Shown piece after piece: positions 46,516 through 56,639 of a DNA stretch of 64,000 nt (its first letter is position 1; each line of letters opens with the position of its first letter). The DNA is from Pseudofrankia inefficax. GTDB lineage: Bacteria; Actinomycetota; Actinomycetes; Frankiales; Frankiaceae. The position numbers and the translations under genes are program-made. Under the pieces are notes generated by a model. That model saw nothing but the letters and a program-made list of their open reading frames with translations, had not been told where the DNA came from and did not search any database. The DNA is taken from the NCBI RefSeq assembly GCF_000166135.1, contig NC_014666.1, forward strand, positions 1,240,001-1,304,000. The letters run 5' to 3'.

Positions 46516-49500
46516 GTGCCGCGACGCGCCAACTCCCCTGACACGGTCAACGTCGGCCCTGGCGGTATATATATCGGCGGCCACAACGACGCGTCCGCCT
46601 CGACCAGCGTCGCGGCCGGGCCGCGGGTCGGCCGGTCGGCCTATCAGGAGCAGGTCCGTCGGATCGCCCCGCCTCAGCTGATCGGCAGAGACGCCGAAAT
46701 CGCCGAGCTCGCCGGCTGGTGCCAGCAACCCGGGCCTGGCTACGCGTGGTGGCGGGCACCCGCCTGGGCGGGCAAGTCGGCGCTGATGTCGTGGTTCGTC
46801 CTGCACCCGCCGCGCGGGGTGCGGATCATCTCGTTCTTCATCACGGCCCGGTACGCGAGCCAGGACGACCGCGTCGCCTTCACCGACCTGGTCATCGAGC
46901 AGCTCTGCGATCTGCTCGGCGAAGCCCCACCGCCGTTGACCGACACGACGCGAGACACCCAGTTTCTGGGCCTGCTCACCGAGGCCGCCGAGCGCTGCCG
47001 CCGCGACGGGGAACGCCTCGTACTGGTCGTGGACGGCCTGGACGAGGACCGTGGCGTCCAGGGCCCCGCGGGGCACAGCATCGCCGCGCTGCTGCCCACG
47101 GCCCCGCCCGCCGACCTGCGGATCATCGTTGCCGGCCGGGTGAACCCACCGATCCCGCCGGACGTGCTCAGGCACCATCCGCTGCACGACCCGAGCATCG
47201 TCCGCCCGCTGGCCGCCTCGCGGCAGGCCCAGGTGATCCGCGGGGACATGGAGCGCGAGCTGTTCGCGCTGCTCGCCGGGCCGCCCCTCGGCCGCCAGCT
47301 CCTCGGCCTGCTCACCGCGGCCGGTGGTGGCCTCAGCGGTCCGGATCTGGCGGAGCTCACCGGACAGTCGGCCCGCCAGGTGGAACGCCACCTCGACGGC
47401 GTCGCCGGACGCAGCTTCACCCTGCGCGACAGCAGGTTCGCGCCCGACGCCGCCCCCGGCCTCTATGTCCTCGGCCACGAGGAGCTGCGCGTCACGGCCC
47501 TCGACGAGCTCGGCGCCGAGGCCACCGCGGGCCACGTCCAGCAGATCCATGCCTGGGCGGACCGCTACCGCGCCCGCCGTTGGCCAGCCGGGACCCCGGA
47601 GTACCTGCTGCGCGGCTATCACCAGATGCTGCACGCCACCGGCGACGTCCCTCGCCTGATCGAGTACGCCACCGACCGGGCCCGGCACAACCGGATGCTG
47701 GAGACCACCAGCGGGGACGCGGCCGCGCTTACCGAGATCCGCGTCACCCAGAACGTCGTCCTCGATCAGGACGAGCCCGACCTGAACGTGCTGACGCTTC
47801 TCGCCCTGCACCGCGACACCCTGATCGAACGCAACACCAACATGCCTCCCGCGCTGCCGGCGGTCTGGGCCAGACTCGGTCACCTCGACCGGGCCGAGGC
47901 CGTCGCCAGGACCATCACCGACCGGCTCCGGCAGGTGCGGGCGCTCGCTGGTCTGGCGGCGGCGCTCGCGGACGCGGGCCAGTACGACCGGGCCGAGGCC
48001 GTCGCCCGTTCCATTCCCGACCGCTACCGGCAGGACGAGGCGCTCGCTGGTCTGGCGGCGGCGCTCGCGGACGCGGGCCAGTACGACCGGGCCGAGGCCG
48101 TCGCCCGTTCCATTCCCGACCCCTGCCGGCGGTTATCGGCACTCGCGGGTCTGGTGGCCGCCCTGACCGCCGCGAGCTGTCCCGAGCACGCCCAGGCCGT
48201 TGCCGACGAGGCCAAGGCCGTCGCGGGCCAGGTCGAGGCCGTCGCCCGCGCGATCCCCGACCTCGACCGGCGGGCTGAGACGCTCGTGAACCTGACGGCC
48301 GCCCTCGGGACCGCGGGCCTGCGAGATCAGGCCAAGGACGCGGCCGAGGGGGCCGAGGCCGTGGCGCGCGCGATCACCGACTCCGACTGGCAGTCCGAGG
48401 CGCTCGCCGCCCTGGTGGGTGCGCTGGCGACCACGGGCCAGTACGACCGCGCTGACACCGTCGCTCGGACCATCACCGATTCCTACTGGCAGTCGGAGGC
48501 CCTCGCCGGCCTGGCGGACGCCCTGATGGCCGCCGGCGAGCACGATCGGGCTGAAGCCGTCGCCTACACGATCACTGACGCCGACCGGCTGGACCAGACG
48601 CTCGCCGACCTGACGGACGCCCTGGCGACCGCGGGCCAGCACGATCGAGCCGAAGCCGTCGCCTGCGCGATCAGTGATCCCTACCGGCAGGCGGAGGCGT
48701 TCGCTGGTCTGGCGGCCGCCCTGGCGACGGCGGGCCAGCACGACCAGGCCAAGGCCGTCGGCGAATGGGCCAGAGTCGCGGCCGACGAGGCCGAAGCTGT
48801 CGTGCATAGCATCACGGACCGCCATCGGCGGGCCCAGGCGCTCGCCGGCCTGGCCACCGCCTTGACGACCGCGGGTCACCATGACCAGGCCAAGGCCGTC
48901 GCGGAGCGGGCCGAAGCCGTCGCGCGCACGATTCCCGAGCCCTACCGGCACGCCGAGCGGCTGGCTGGTCTGGCCGCCGCCCTGGCGACCGCGGGCGATC
49001 ACGACCAGGCGAAGGCCGTGGCCGGTCAGGCCGAAGCCGTCGCCCGCAGCATCACCGACCCCGACAAGCAGGCCCAGACGCTCGCCGACCTGGCGGGGGC
49101 CCTGACGACCGCCGGCCAGCACGACCGGGCCGAAGCCGTCGCGTACGCCATCGCCGATCGCCACCGGCGGGCGCAGGTGCTCGCGGGGCTGGCGGCCGCC
49201 CTGGCGACCGCGGGCGACCATGACAAGGCGAGGGCGGTCGCCGGTCAGGCCGAGGCCGTCGCCGGCCCGCTCGCCGACCGGTACCGCAAGGACTGGATCC
49301 TCGCTCGGCTGGCGGGTGCCCTGGCGGCCGCGGGCCAGCACGACCGGGCCGAGGCCGTCGCGTACTCGATCGCCGATCTCTACCGGCGGGCGCGGGTGCT
49401 CGCCGGTCTGGTGGTGGCCCTGGCGACCGCGGGCCAGCCCGACCGGGCCGAGGCCGTCGCCCGCACCATCGGCGACCGGTACCAGCGGGCCGAGGCGCTC

Positions 49501-50697
49501 GCCGGTCTGGCGAGTGCCCTGGCGCGCGTGGGCCAGCGCGACCGGGCCGAGGCCGTAGCCCGCACCATCGCCGATCCCTATCAGCGGGCGGGGGCGCTCG
49601 CTGGCCTGGCGGCCGCCCTGGCCGCCGCGGGCCACCACGACGACGCCGAAGCGGTCGTCCGCACGATCTCCGACCGCGACCGGCAGGGGCAGGCGTTCGC
49701 CGATCTGGCCGGGGTCCTGACGACCGCGGGCCGTTACGACCAGGCCGAGGCCGTCGCCCGCGCCATCGCCGACCGCCACCGGCGGGCACGGGCGCTCGCC
49801 GGTCTGGCGGCCGGCCTCACGACCGCTGGCCGTCACGCTCAGGCCGCGGCCGTAGCCGATCAGGCCGAGGCCGTGGTCCGCGCCATCATCGACGGCCTGA
49901 CCGGCGTCAGTCGGGATGGGCAGGCGGAGGCACTCGCGGACCTGGCGGGCGTCCTGACGACCGCCGGCCGCTATGACCAGGCCGAGGCCGTCGCCGACCC
50001 CGTCCTCGATCCCGACGCGCGGGCGCGGGCGCTTGCCGCCCTGGCGGCCGCCCTGGCGGCCGCGGGCCGCTCTGATCGGGTCGCGGCGGTCGCCGACCGG
50101 GCCGAGACGGCCGCGCGCACCATCAACCGCCCCTACCGGCGGGCGCAGGTGCTCGCCGGCCTCGCGGCCACCCTGGCGACCGCGGGCCACCATGATCAGG
50201 TCAGGATCGTCGTCGCCAGGGCCGAGGCCGTCGCCCGCGCCGTCACCGACCAGTACCAGCAGGTCGAGGTGCTCGCCAGCCTGACGGTCGCGCTGGCGGC
50301 CGCGGGTCACGACGACCAGGTCAGGGCCGTAGCCGACCGGGCCGAGGCCGTCGCCCGCGCCAGCGCCCATCCCGACTGGCAGGCGCGCACACTCGCCAAC
50401 GCCGCGGGTGTCCTCGCGACGGCCGGCCACCACGACCAGGCGAAGGAGGTCGCCGAGCGGGCCGAGGCTGTCGCCCGAGCCGTCCCCGACCCGGACGGGC
50501 AGGCCAGGACCTTCGCCGACCTGGCCAGCGCCCTGACGGCGGCGGGCCGCCATGACCAGGGTCGATCGCTCCTGGCACGAGCGCTGGTCACGGGCAACTG
50601 GACGCGGTCCATCCGGGCGCTGACGCGGATCGCGCCCGGCGCGCTGGCGGTGGTCGCGGAAAGCGCCGATCTGGTCGCGGACGACTCCCACCGCTAG
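46516..50697 (+). CDS. STAND-like NTPase with a long TPR array
   Basis: This is a 1393-residue signalling-type ATPase. The N-terminus (16-35) has a short Gly/Ile-rich motif. The NTPase follows, with [15 protein letters not shown] (Lys87, Ser88; the first P-loop glycine is replaced) and Walker [12 protein letters not shown] (Asp173). A helical region to about 450 follows, then about 24 TPR-like units to residue 1360. Units are 33 residues (consensus [20 protein letters not shown]) or 40, the longer ones having an extra AERAEAV heptad. Such STAND proteins usually sense a ligand with their repeats and activate an effector by oligomerising. GTG 46516 is preceded by GAGGAAC and lies three bases after the membrane-protein stop, so the two are coupled. 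The pair is inserted between leuA and leuB. Confidence 0.8.
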   Translation: MPRRANSPDTVNVGPGGIYIGGHNDASASTSVAAGPRVGRSAYQEQVRRIAPPQLIGRDAEIAELAGWCQQPGPGYAWWRAPAWAGKSALMSWFVLHPPRGVRIISFFITARYASQDDRVAFTDLVIEQLCDLLGEAPPPLTDTTRDTQFLGLLTEAAERCRRDGERLVLVVDGLDEDRGVQGPAGHSIAALLPTAPPADLRIIVAGRVNPPIPPDVLRHHPLHDPSIVRPLAASRQAQVIRGDMERELFALLAGPPLGRQLLGLLTAAGGGLSGPDLAELTGQSARQVERHLDGVAGRSFTLRDSRFAPDAAPGLYVLGHEELRVTALDELGAEATAGHVQQIHAWADRYRARRWPAGTPEYLLRGYHQMLHATGDVPRLIEYATDRARHNRMLETTSGDAAALTEIRVTQNVVLDQDEPDLNVLTLLALHRDTLIERNTNMPPALPAVWARLGHLDRAEAVARTITDRLRQVRALAGLAAALADAGQYDRAEAVARSIPDRYRQDEALAGLAAALADAGQYDRAEAVARSIPDPCRRLSALAGLVAALTAASCPEHAQAVADEAKAVAGQVEAVARAIPDLDRRAETLVNLTAALGTAGLRDQAKDAAEGAEAVARAITDSDWQSEALAALVGALATTGQYDRADTVARTITDSYWQSEALAGLADALMAAGEHDRAEAVAYTITDADRLDQTLADLTDALATAGQHDRAEAVACAISDPYRQAEAFAGLAAALATAGQHDQAKAVGEWARVAADEAEAVVHSITDRHRRAQALAGLATALTTAGHHDQAKAVAERAEAVARTIPEPYRHAERLAGLAAALATAGDHDQAKAVAGQAEAVARSITDPDKQAQTLADLAGALTTAGQHDRAEAVAYAIADRHRRAQVLAGLAAALATAGDHDKARAVAGQAEAVAGPLADRYRKDWILARLAGALAAAGQHDRAEAVAYSIADLYRRARVLAGLVVALATAGQPDRAEAVARTIGDRYQRAEALAGLASALARVGQRDRAEAVARTIADPYQRAGALAGLAAALAAAGHHDDAEAVVRTISDRDRQGQAFADLAGVLTTAGRYDQAEAVARAIADRHRRARALAGLAAGLTTAGRHAQAAAVADQAEAVVRAIIDGLTGVSRDGQAEALADLAGVLTTAGRYDQAEAVADPVLDPDARARALAALAAALAAAGRSDRVAAVADRAETAARTINRPYRRAQVLAGLAATLATAGHHDQVRIVVARAEAVARAVTDQYQQVEVLASLTVALAAAGHDDQVRAVADRAEAVARASAHPDWQARTLANAAGVLATAGHHDQAKEVAERAEAVARAVPDPDGQARTFADLASALTAAGRHDQGRSLLARALVTGNWTRSIRALTRIAPGALAVVAESADLVADDSHR
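47941..48121 (+). repeat. Exact 82-bp direct duplication inside the TPR array
   Basis: 47941-48022 and 48040-48121 are identical at all 82 positions, with a 99-bp (33-codon) period. Other units are similar only at lower identity, so this duplication is recent. Confidence 0.9.
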
Positions 50698-50810
50698 CCG
50701 GCCCGGCTCCCGCTGTCTGGTCGGCCCACGGGCGCCAGTCCGGCGAGCAGCGCGGCGAGGCCGCCGCGCGGTCCCGGCCGGCCCCTGGGGCGCCGGTACA
50801 GTCGGCTCTT

Positions 50811-51842
50811 ATGAAGCTTGCGGTTATCGGTGGCGACGGGATCGGCCCGGAGGTGGTCGCGGAGGGCCTGCGGGTCCTGCGCGCCGTGCACGACAAGGTC
50901 GAGACCACCGACTACGACCTCGGCGCGCGCCGCTGGCACGAGACCGGCGAGACGCTGCCCGACACTGTCCTGGACGAGCTGCGGGGGCACGACGCGATCC
51001 TGCTGGGGGCCGTCGGCGACCCGAACGTGCCGAGCGGCGTGCTGGAGCGCGGCCTGCTGCTGCGGCTGCGGTTCGAGCTCGACCACCACGTCAACCTGCG
51101 CCCGGTGAAGCTCTACCCGGGGGTGACCTCGCCGCTGGCCGGCGACCCGACGATCGACATGATCGTGGTCCGGGAGGGCACCGAGGGGCCGTACGCCGGC
51201 GCCGGTGGCGTGCTGCGCAAGGGCACCCCGCACGAGATCGCCACCGAGGAGAGCATCAACACCCGGTTCGGCGTCGAGCGGGTCGTGCGCGACGCGTTCG
51301 CCCGGGCGCAGCGCCGCCCGCGCCGCAAGCTCACCCTCGTGCACAAGAACAACGTGCTGACGAAGGCCGGCGACCTGTGGTCGCGGACCGTGACGGAGGT
51401 CGCGGCCGAGTTCCCGGAGATCACCGTCGAGTACCAGCACGCCGACGCGGCCAGCATGTTCTTCATCACCGACCCGGGCCGGTTCGACGTGGTCGTCACC
51501 GACAACCTGTTCGGCGACATCATCACGGACATCGGCGCCGCGGTCACCGGGGGCATCGGCCTGGCCGCCTCCGGCAACCTCGACCCGTCCGGCGCGCACC
51601 CGAGCATGTTCGAGCCGGTCCACGGCAGCGCTCCCGACATCGCAGGCAAGGGCGTGGCCGACCCGACCGCGACCGTCGCGTCCGTCGCGATGCTGCTCGA
51701 CCACCTGGGCCTGACCGCCGAGGCGGCCAAGGTCGAGAAGGCGGTCGCCGGTTCGCTGGCCGCTCGCGCCGCCTCGGCCGGTCAGCCGCTGTCGACCCGC
51801 GAGGTCGGCGAGGACCTGGCCCAGCGCGCCGTCGCCAACTGA
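50811..51842 (+). CDS. leuB: 3-isopropylmalate dehydrogenase
   Basis: LeuB oxidises and decarboxylates 3-isopropylmalate with NAD. The 343-residue protein starts [20 protein letters not shown], has [10 protein letters not shown], the [12 protein letters not shown] block and the metal-binding [26 protein letters not shown], then the NAD-binding [22 protein letters not shown] 50811 is clear. It lies 113 bases after the NTPase gene and is probably a separate transcription unit. leuC and leuD are not in the window. Confidence 0.96.
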   Translation: MKLAVIGGDGIGPEVVAEGLRVLRAVHDKVETTDYDLGARRWHETGETLPDTVLDELRGHDAILLGAVGDPNVPSGVLERGLLLRLRFELDHHVNLRPVKLYPGVTSPLAGDPTIDMIVVREGTEGPYAGAGGVLRKGTPHEIATEESINTRFGVERVVRDAFARAQRRPRRKLTLVHKNNVLTKAGDLWSRTVTEVAAEFPEITVEYQHADAASMFFITDPGRFDVVVTDNLFGDIITDIGAAVTGGIGLAASGNLDPSGAHPSMFEPVHGSAPDIAGKGVADPTATVASVAMLLDHLGLTAEAAKVEKAVAGSLAARAASAGQPLSTREVGEDLAQRAVAN

Positions 51843-51846
51843 TCTC

Positions 51847-51864
51847 GGCCCCGGGCCCGGGGCC
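51847..51864 (+). terminator. GC palindrome after leuB
   Basis: GGCCCCGGGCCCGGGGCC, a perfect 18-bp palindrome flanked by TCTC and GAGA, starts four bases after the leuB stop. It may act as a terminator. Confidence 0.5.
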
Positions 51865-52113
51865 AGCTGAGACCGACCTGACAGTGCGGCCCCGCCGGCT
51901 CCGGGCTTGTTGCTCGGAGCCGGCGGGCTCGGCGGCCCGATTGCCGGATGTCCGATATTCGTGGCGTCTCCTCGTCCCCGACACCAGCAGCTATCCTCGA
52001 TAGAGCCGTAGATCCGGTAAGACGGCAGCCGACAGGGCCTGACCACGGCGAAGCTCGGCCGTTTCGTCATCTTCTGAACGCTCTCATCGCGCTGCCTGCT
52101 GAGGAGTACGCCA

Positions 52114-53040
52114 GTGGCCATCACGCCCACCTCGAAGATCTGGATGAACGGCGAGTTCGTCGCCTGGGACGACGCCAAGATCCACGTCCTCACCCCGACG
52201 CTGCACTACGGCTGGGGGGTGTTCGAGGGCATCCGCGCGTACGAGACCCCGCACGGCAGCGCCGTCTTCCGCCTCACCGACCACATCGCCCGGCTGTACC
52301 GCAGCGCCAAGATCTACATGATGGAGCCGGACTTCACCGAGGCGCAGTTCGTCCAGGCGGCCAAGGACACGGTCGTGGCGAACGACATCCAGTCCTGCTA
52401 CCTGCGGCCGCTGATCTACCTCGGCTACGGCGAGATGGGCCTCAACCCGCTGCCGTCCAAGGTCGAGTCGATGATCGCGGTCTGGCCGTGGGGCGCCTAC
52501 CTCGGTGAGGAGGCGCTGGAGAAGGGCTGCCGCGTCATCATCTCCAGCTGGCGGCGCAACGACGTCAACATCACCCCGCCGGCCGCGAAGGCCACCGGCC
52601 AGTACCTGAACTCGTCGCTGGCCAAGGTCGCCGCCATCAAGGCGGGCTACGACGAGGCGATCCTGACCAGCCCGACCGGCCACATCGCCGACGGGTCGGG
52701 GGAGAACGTCTTCATCGTCGCCGGTCGCACGCTCATCACCCCGCCGCTGACCGACGGCGCGCTCGGCGGCATCACCCGGGCGTCGGTCATGCAGATCGCC
52801 GCCGACCAGGGGTACGAGGTCGTCGAGAAGCACATCGTGCGCACCGACCTCTACCTGGCCGACGAGGCGTTCTTCACCGGCACCGCGGCCGAGATCGTGC
52901 CGATCGCCGAGGTCGACGACCGTGCCGTCGGCGCCGGCCGCCCCGGCCCGGTCACCAAGGAGATCGCCGAGATCTTCCACCAGGCCACCACCGGCCAGCT
53001 CGACCGTTACAAGACCTGGAACGAGTTCGTCGCGGACTAG
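52114..53040 (+). CDS. ilvE: Branched-chain amino-acid aminotransferase
   Basis: IlvE makes valine, leucine and isoleucine from their keto acids with PLP and glutamate. This 308-residue class IV (fold type IV) enzyme has the start KIWMNGEFVAWDDAKIHVLTPTLHYGWGVFEGIRAYET, the PLP-lysine region KATGQYLNSSLAKVAAIKAGYDEAI, and GSGENVFIV. GTG 52114 has GAGGAG upstream. No other motif would suggest a D-amino-acid transaminase, and the neighbours favour IlvE. A hairpin terminator follows. Confidence 0.95.
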   Translation: MAITPTSKIWMNGEFVAWDDAKIHVLTPTLHYGWGVFEGIRAYETPHGSAVFRLTDHIARLYRSAKIYMMEPDFTEAQFVQAAKDTVVANDIQSCYLRPLIYLGYGEMGLNPLPSKVESMIAVWPWGAYLGEEALEKGCRVIISSWRRNDVNITPPAAKATGQYLNSSLAKVAAIKAGYDEAILTSPTGHIADGSGENVFIVAGRTLITPPLTDGALGGITRASVMQIAADQGYEVVEKHIVRTDLYLADEAFFTGTAAEIVPIAEVDDRAVGAGRPGPVTKEIAEIFHQATTGQLDRYKTWNEFVAD

Positions 53041-53060
53041 GACTCGGCGCCTTCTCTCGG

Positions 53061-53092
53061 ACGCGCCCTCGGCCTTCGGGTCGGGGGCGCGT
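53061..53092 (+). terminator. ilvE terminator
   Basis: ACGCGCCC (53061-53068) pairs with GGGCGCGT (53085-53092), about 20 bases after the ilvE stop. Confidence 0.65.
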
Positions 53093-53305
53093 TCGCGTTG
53101 GGGGTGCGGTGTCCCGGCGCGCCCGGGGAGCGGGGTCTCGCCAGATCGCCGATCGAGGTTTACCTTGCTCCCAGTAGGGGTTTCACAAGCGCACAAGCGC
53201 CAGAGGCCCTCATCGGTCCGTGCCAACGGATCGCGGAGGGAGGACCAGTCGACTGCTGACCCTGGTCACCCGGCCGGCCCTCCCACATCCCGACGGGAGG
53301 CTGTC

Positions 53306-53692
53306 ATGCGGGTTTCGGACGGAATGAGTGCGCTGGTACTGATCATCGGCCCTGGTCACACCCTTCGCCAGGCGGCCAGGCTGATGGCCGGTCGCGGCTG
53401 TGGCGCCGCGGTGGTGCTGGACACGGACGGCGCGGGCTACGGGATTCTGACCGAGCGGGACGTCCTGCTGGCGTTGGCCGCGGGCAAGGACCCCGATGTC
53501 GAGATCGCCGCGGACCACCTCACCCGGGACCTCGTCTTCGCCGACCCCGAATGGTCGTTGGACACGGCCGCCGACGCGATGCTGCGCGGCGGATTCCGGC
53601 ATCTCGTCGTCACGGAGGGTGGCATCGTCGCTGGTGTCCTGTCGATGCGCGACGTGGTTCGTTGCTGGAACCAGCAGCGCGTGAGTGCCTGA
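53306..53692 (+). CDS. Two-CBS-domain protein
   Basis: The 128-residue protein consists of a CBS pair: VLIIGPGHTLRQAARLMAGRGCGAAVVLD..GYGILTERDVL and LVFADPEWSLDTAADAMLRGGFRHLVVTEGGIVAGVLSMRDVV. CBS pairs usually bind adenine nucleotides. There is no attached catalytic domain, so it is a stand-alone sensor. ATG 53306 is preceded by GGGAGG. The next gene is a Crp-like regulator, but co-operation is only suggested by proximity. Confidence 0.88.
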   Translation: MRVSDGMSALVLIIGPGHTLRQAARLMAGRGCGAAVVLDTDGAGYGILTERDVLLALAAGKDPDVEIAADHLTRDLVFADPEWSLDTAADAMLRGGFRHLVVTEGGIVAGVLSMRDVVRCWNQQRVSA

Positions 53693-53848
53693 CGACGCCA
53701 GGTGTGGTTCGTTCCCGCCGGTTCGGGTAGGCGGCCTGACCTCGGACAGGCCGCCAGATTCGGGCTCACAGGTGTCAGACAGCCGATTCCTAGTGTTCTG
53801 CGTGATGTAAGCGGCAACTACCCGGTGAAAGCCGCTAACGTCTCGACC

Positions 53849-54529
53849 ATGCTCGACGACGACGAGGCGGTCGCGCTGCTCCGGGCGACCACGCTGCTGA
53901 AGGAGCTCGACGAGGAGGACCTGCGGCGGCTCGCTGCCCGCGCCGTGACGCGCCGTTACCGGCGCGGCCAGGTCGTCTTCACCGAGGGGGAGCCCGCGGA
54001 CACCCTGCTGGTGGTGGCCCAGGGCCGGCTGAAGGTGCTCACCAAGGCCGATGACGGCCGTGACCATGTACTGAACATCCACGGACCACGAGAAACGATC
54101 GGCGAGCTGAACATCGTCGAGCCGGGGACGAGGTCGGCGAGCGTCGAGGCGCTCGAACCGAGCACGGCGCTCGTGCTCGACCGCACCGCGGTCTGGGAGC
54201 TGGTGAAGGAACGACCGGCGGTCGCCGAGCAGCTCATCCGCGCGCTCGTCGCCCACGTGCGCAGGCTCACCGGGGCGAACGCCGACCTGGTGTTCCTGGA
54301 CCTGCCCCGCCGCGTGGCCAAGCTGCTGCTCATGCGAGCCCGTGAGGCCAGCCGGCCGGTGATCGAGCTCGGCCTCACCCAGACCGAGATCGCGTCGCTG
54401 CTCGGCGGTTCCCGGCAGTCGGTGAACCAGGCGCTGCGGGAGTTCGAACGCCGCAGCTGGATCCTTTCCGAGGGTCAGACGATCACCATCCTGCAGCTCG
54501 ACCGGCTTCGCCGCTTCGCCGGCGACTAG
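53849..54529 (+). CDS. Crp/Fnr-family transcriptional regulator
   Basis: The 226-residue protein has an N-terminal cyclic-nucleotide-binding fold (RRYRRGQVVFTEGEPADTLLVVAQGRLKVLTK, then GELNIVEPGTRSASVEAL), a long dimer helix, and a C-terminal winged helix with ELGLTQTEIASLLGGSRQSVNQALREFERR as the recognition part. The phosphate-binding loop does not contain the FGE-L--RSA pattern of true CRP in full (the Arg is present as TRSAS), so the ligand is uncertain. Upstream open frame to 53702 is not conserved. Confidence 0.88.
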   Translation: MLDDDEAVALLRATTLLKELDEEDLRRLAARAVTRRYRRGQVVFTEGEPADTLLVVAQGRLKVLTKADDGRDHVLNIHGPRETIGELNIVEPGTRSASVEALEPSTALVLDRTAVWELVKERPAVAEQLIRALVAHVRRLTGANADLVFLDLPRRVAKLLLMRAREASRPVIELGLTQTEIASLLGGSRQSVNQALREFERRSWILSEGQTITILQLDRLRRFAGD

Positions 54530-54743
54530 GCCACTGTCGCCTCGTGGGGAAGGCGGGGCGACCTCGGACACAAGCCCCGGCGTATCAACCGTGTTACGAA
54601 GTAAGGTTGATAGCCGGCGGTGAACCCGTCTTCGTCGCGCGTTCCGGCCACGCAACCCGGGTCGGCCGGACGCGTGACGACCCCGGGGATCAGGCTTCGG
54701 CCTAGCGCCGGCCGGGCGCCGTACCGTGGTAGTCGCCGGTGAG

Positions 54744-54769
54744 CGCGAACGGCCCACCGGCCGTTCGCG
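54744..54769. terminator. Hairpin between the Crp-like gene and cimA
   Basis: CGCGAACGGCC (54744-54754) pairs perfectly with GGCCGTTCGCG (54759-54769) around the loop CACC. It lies within a 400-bp stretch that has no gene. It may terminate the upstream gene or belong to a cimA leader; I found no Ile-rich leader peptide here. Confidence 0.5.
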
Positions 54770-54930
54770 GCAGCGCCACGAGATGCCGCCTTACCCCTGT
54801 CCGTGGGGAGTGACCGCGGGCCGCGGCGCAGGTCTTGTTTCGCCTCCGGCGGTCCGATACCTCGGCGACGCACCGCCGCGGCGCGGCCCGACGCGCCGAG
54901 CGGTGCGCGCGACGTTGAGAGGCTAGAGCT

Positions 54931-56535
54931 GTGCGGCCATACGACCCCGAGTCCCTGCACATCTACGACACGACTCTGCGGGACGGCACGCAGCAGGAGG
55001 GCCTGTCGCTCTCCGTGGCCGACAAGCTCGCGGTCGCCCGCCATCTGGATGACCTCGGGGTCGGTTTCATCGAGGGCGGCTGGCCCGGCTCCAATCCGAA
55101 GGACGCCGAGTTCTTCCGCCGCGCGCAGACCGAGCTGAACCTGCGCGGCGCCAAGCTCGCCGCGTTCGGCTCGACCCGCCGGGCCAGCAAGACCGCCGCC
55201 GACGACCCGCAGGTCGCCGCGCTGCGCGAGGCGGGGACGCCCGTCGTCTGCCTGGTCGCCAAGTCCGACCGCAGGCACGTCGAACGGGCGCTGCGCACCA
55301 CGCTCGCCGAGAACCTGGCGATGATCCGCGACACCGTCGAGCACCTGCGCGCCGAGGGCAAGCGGGTGTTCGTCGACGCCGAGCACTTCTTCGACGGCTA
55401 CCGCGTCGACGAGGCGTACGGCCTCGAGGTCGTGCGGACCGCGGCCGAGGCAGGGGCCGAGGTGGTCGTCCTGTGTGACACCAACGGCGGCATGCTGCCC
55501 ACCCAGATCGGTGACACCGTGCGGGCCGTGCTCGACGCCTCGGGCGCTCGGCTGGGCATCCACTGCCACGACGACTCCGGCTGTGCGGTCGCCAACAGCC
55601 TGGTCGCGGTCCAGGCCGGCGTCACGCACGTCCAGGGCGCCGCCAACGGCTACGGCGAGCGTTGCGGCAACGCGAACCTGTTCACCGTCGTCGCCGGCCT
55701 GGAGACGAAGCTGGCCACCCCGGTGCTGCCGGCCGGTCGGCTGCGCGAGCTGGTCCGGGTCTCGCACGCGATCGACGAGCTGACCAACTCGGCGCCGGAC
55801 ACGCACCGGCCGTACGTCGGTGCCAGCGCGTTCGCGCACAAGGGCGGCCTGCACGCCAGCGCGGTCAAGATCGATCCGGACATGTACCAGCACATCGACC
55901 CGGCCGTGGTCGGCAACGACATGCGGATGCTGGTGTCGGAGCTCGCCGGCCGGGCCACCATCGAGCTCAAGGGGCGCGAGTTCGGCCTCGACCTCTCCGA
56001 CGAGAAGGAGGCCCTCGGCCGCATCGTCGAGCTGGTCAAGGAGCGCGAGGCGAGCGGCTTCGCCTACGAGGCGGCCGAGGCGAGCTTCGAGCTGCTGCTG
56101 CGCGACGAGGTCTACGGGCCCGAGCGGTACTTCACGCTGGACAGCTGGCGGGTGATCGTGGAGCAGCGCCCCGACGGCGAGGTCGTCAGCGAGGCGACCG
56201 TCAAGCTCGAGACCCGCGGCGAGCGGCACGTCTCCACCGCCGAGGGCAACGGCCCGGTCAACGCGCTCGACAAGGCCCTGCGCGAGGCGCTGGCCAAGGC
56301 CTACCCGGGCCTGAAGGCCGTCGACCTGACCGACTTCAAGGTGCGCATCCTGGACGGGCAGGAGGGCTCCGGCGCCATCACCCGGGTGCTGGTCGAGACC
56401 ACCGACGGCCAGACCCGCTGGGACACCATCGGCGTCGACGAGAACATCATCGCCGCCTCCTGGCAGGCGCTGCAGGACGCCGTCACCTACGGCCTGCGCC
56501 GCCAGAACGAGGTACCGGACCCCGACGCCGTCTGA
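54931..56535 (+). CDS. cimA: (R)-citramalate synthase
   Basis: CimA condenses acetyl-CoA with pyruvate, giving an isoleucine route that bypasses threonine. The 534-residue protein has the DRE-TIM core YDTTLRDGTQQEGLSLSV, EGGWPGSNPKD (GGWPG is the citramalate-type specificity loop rather than the LeuA pattern), GIHCHDDSGCAVANSLVAVQAGVTHVQGAANGYGERCGN, and a C-terminal LeuA-dimer regulatory domain. GTG 54931 has GAGAGG eight bases before it. leuA, leuB, ilvE and ilvBNC lie in the same region. It is in the family of TIGR00977-type citramalate synthases. Confidence 0.92.
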   Translation: MRPYDPESLHIYDTTLRDGTQQEGLSLSVADKLAVARHLDDLGVGFIEGGWPGSNPKDAEFFRRAQTELNLRGAKLAAFGSTRRASKTAADDPQVAALREAGTPVVCLVAKSDRRHVERALRTTLAENLAMIRDTVEHLRAEGKRVFVDAEHFFDGYRVDEAYGLEVVRTAAEAGAEVVVLCDTNGGMLPTQIGDTVRAVLDASGARLGIHCHDDSGCAVANSLVAVQAGVTHVQGAANGYGERCGNANLFTVVAGLETKLATPVLPAGRLRELVRVSHAIDELTNSAPDTHRPYVGASAFAHKGGLHASAVKIDPDMYQHIDPAVVGNDMRMLVSELAGRATIELKGREFGLDLSDEKEALGRIVELVKEREASGFAYEAAEASFELLLRDEVYGPERYFTLDSWRVIVEQRPDGEVVSEATVKLETRGERHVSTAEGNGPVNALDKALREALAKAYPGLKAVDLTDFKVRILDGQEGSGAITRVLVETTDGQTRWDTIGVDENIIAASWQALQDAVTYGLRRQNEVPDPDAV

Positions 56536-56639
56536 CCTCGTTCGCCGCGGAGCTGTCGGCCGCGGAGATCGGTTCGAACACCGGAGCCAGTGAGGTTACG
56601 GTCCGTCCGTCCGTGTTAACGGGGGGTGCGGAGGTCGTG

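Noticed and set aside
47941-50600. Regularly spaced repeats that might suggest a CRISPR array
   Set aside because: The period is 99 or 120 bp, in frame, and the repeats are protein TPR units without spacers.
48133-50691. Minus-strand frame of 852 codons opposite the TPR array
   Set aside because: Its repeated Gly/Arg pattern is the mirror of the TPR units.
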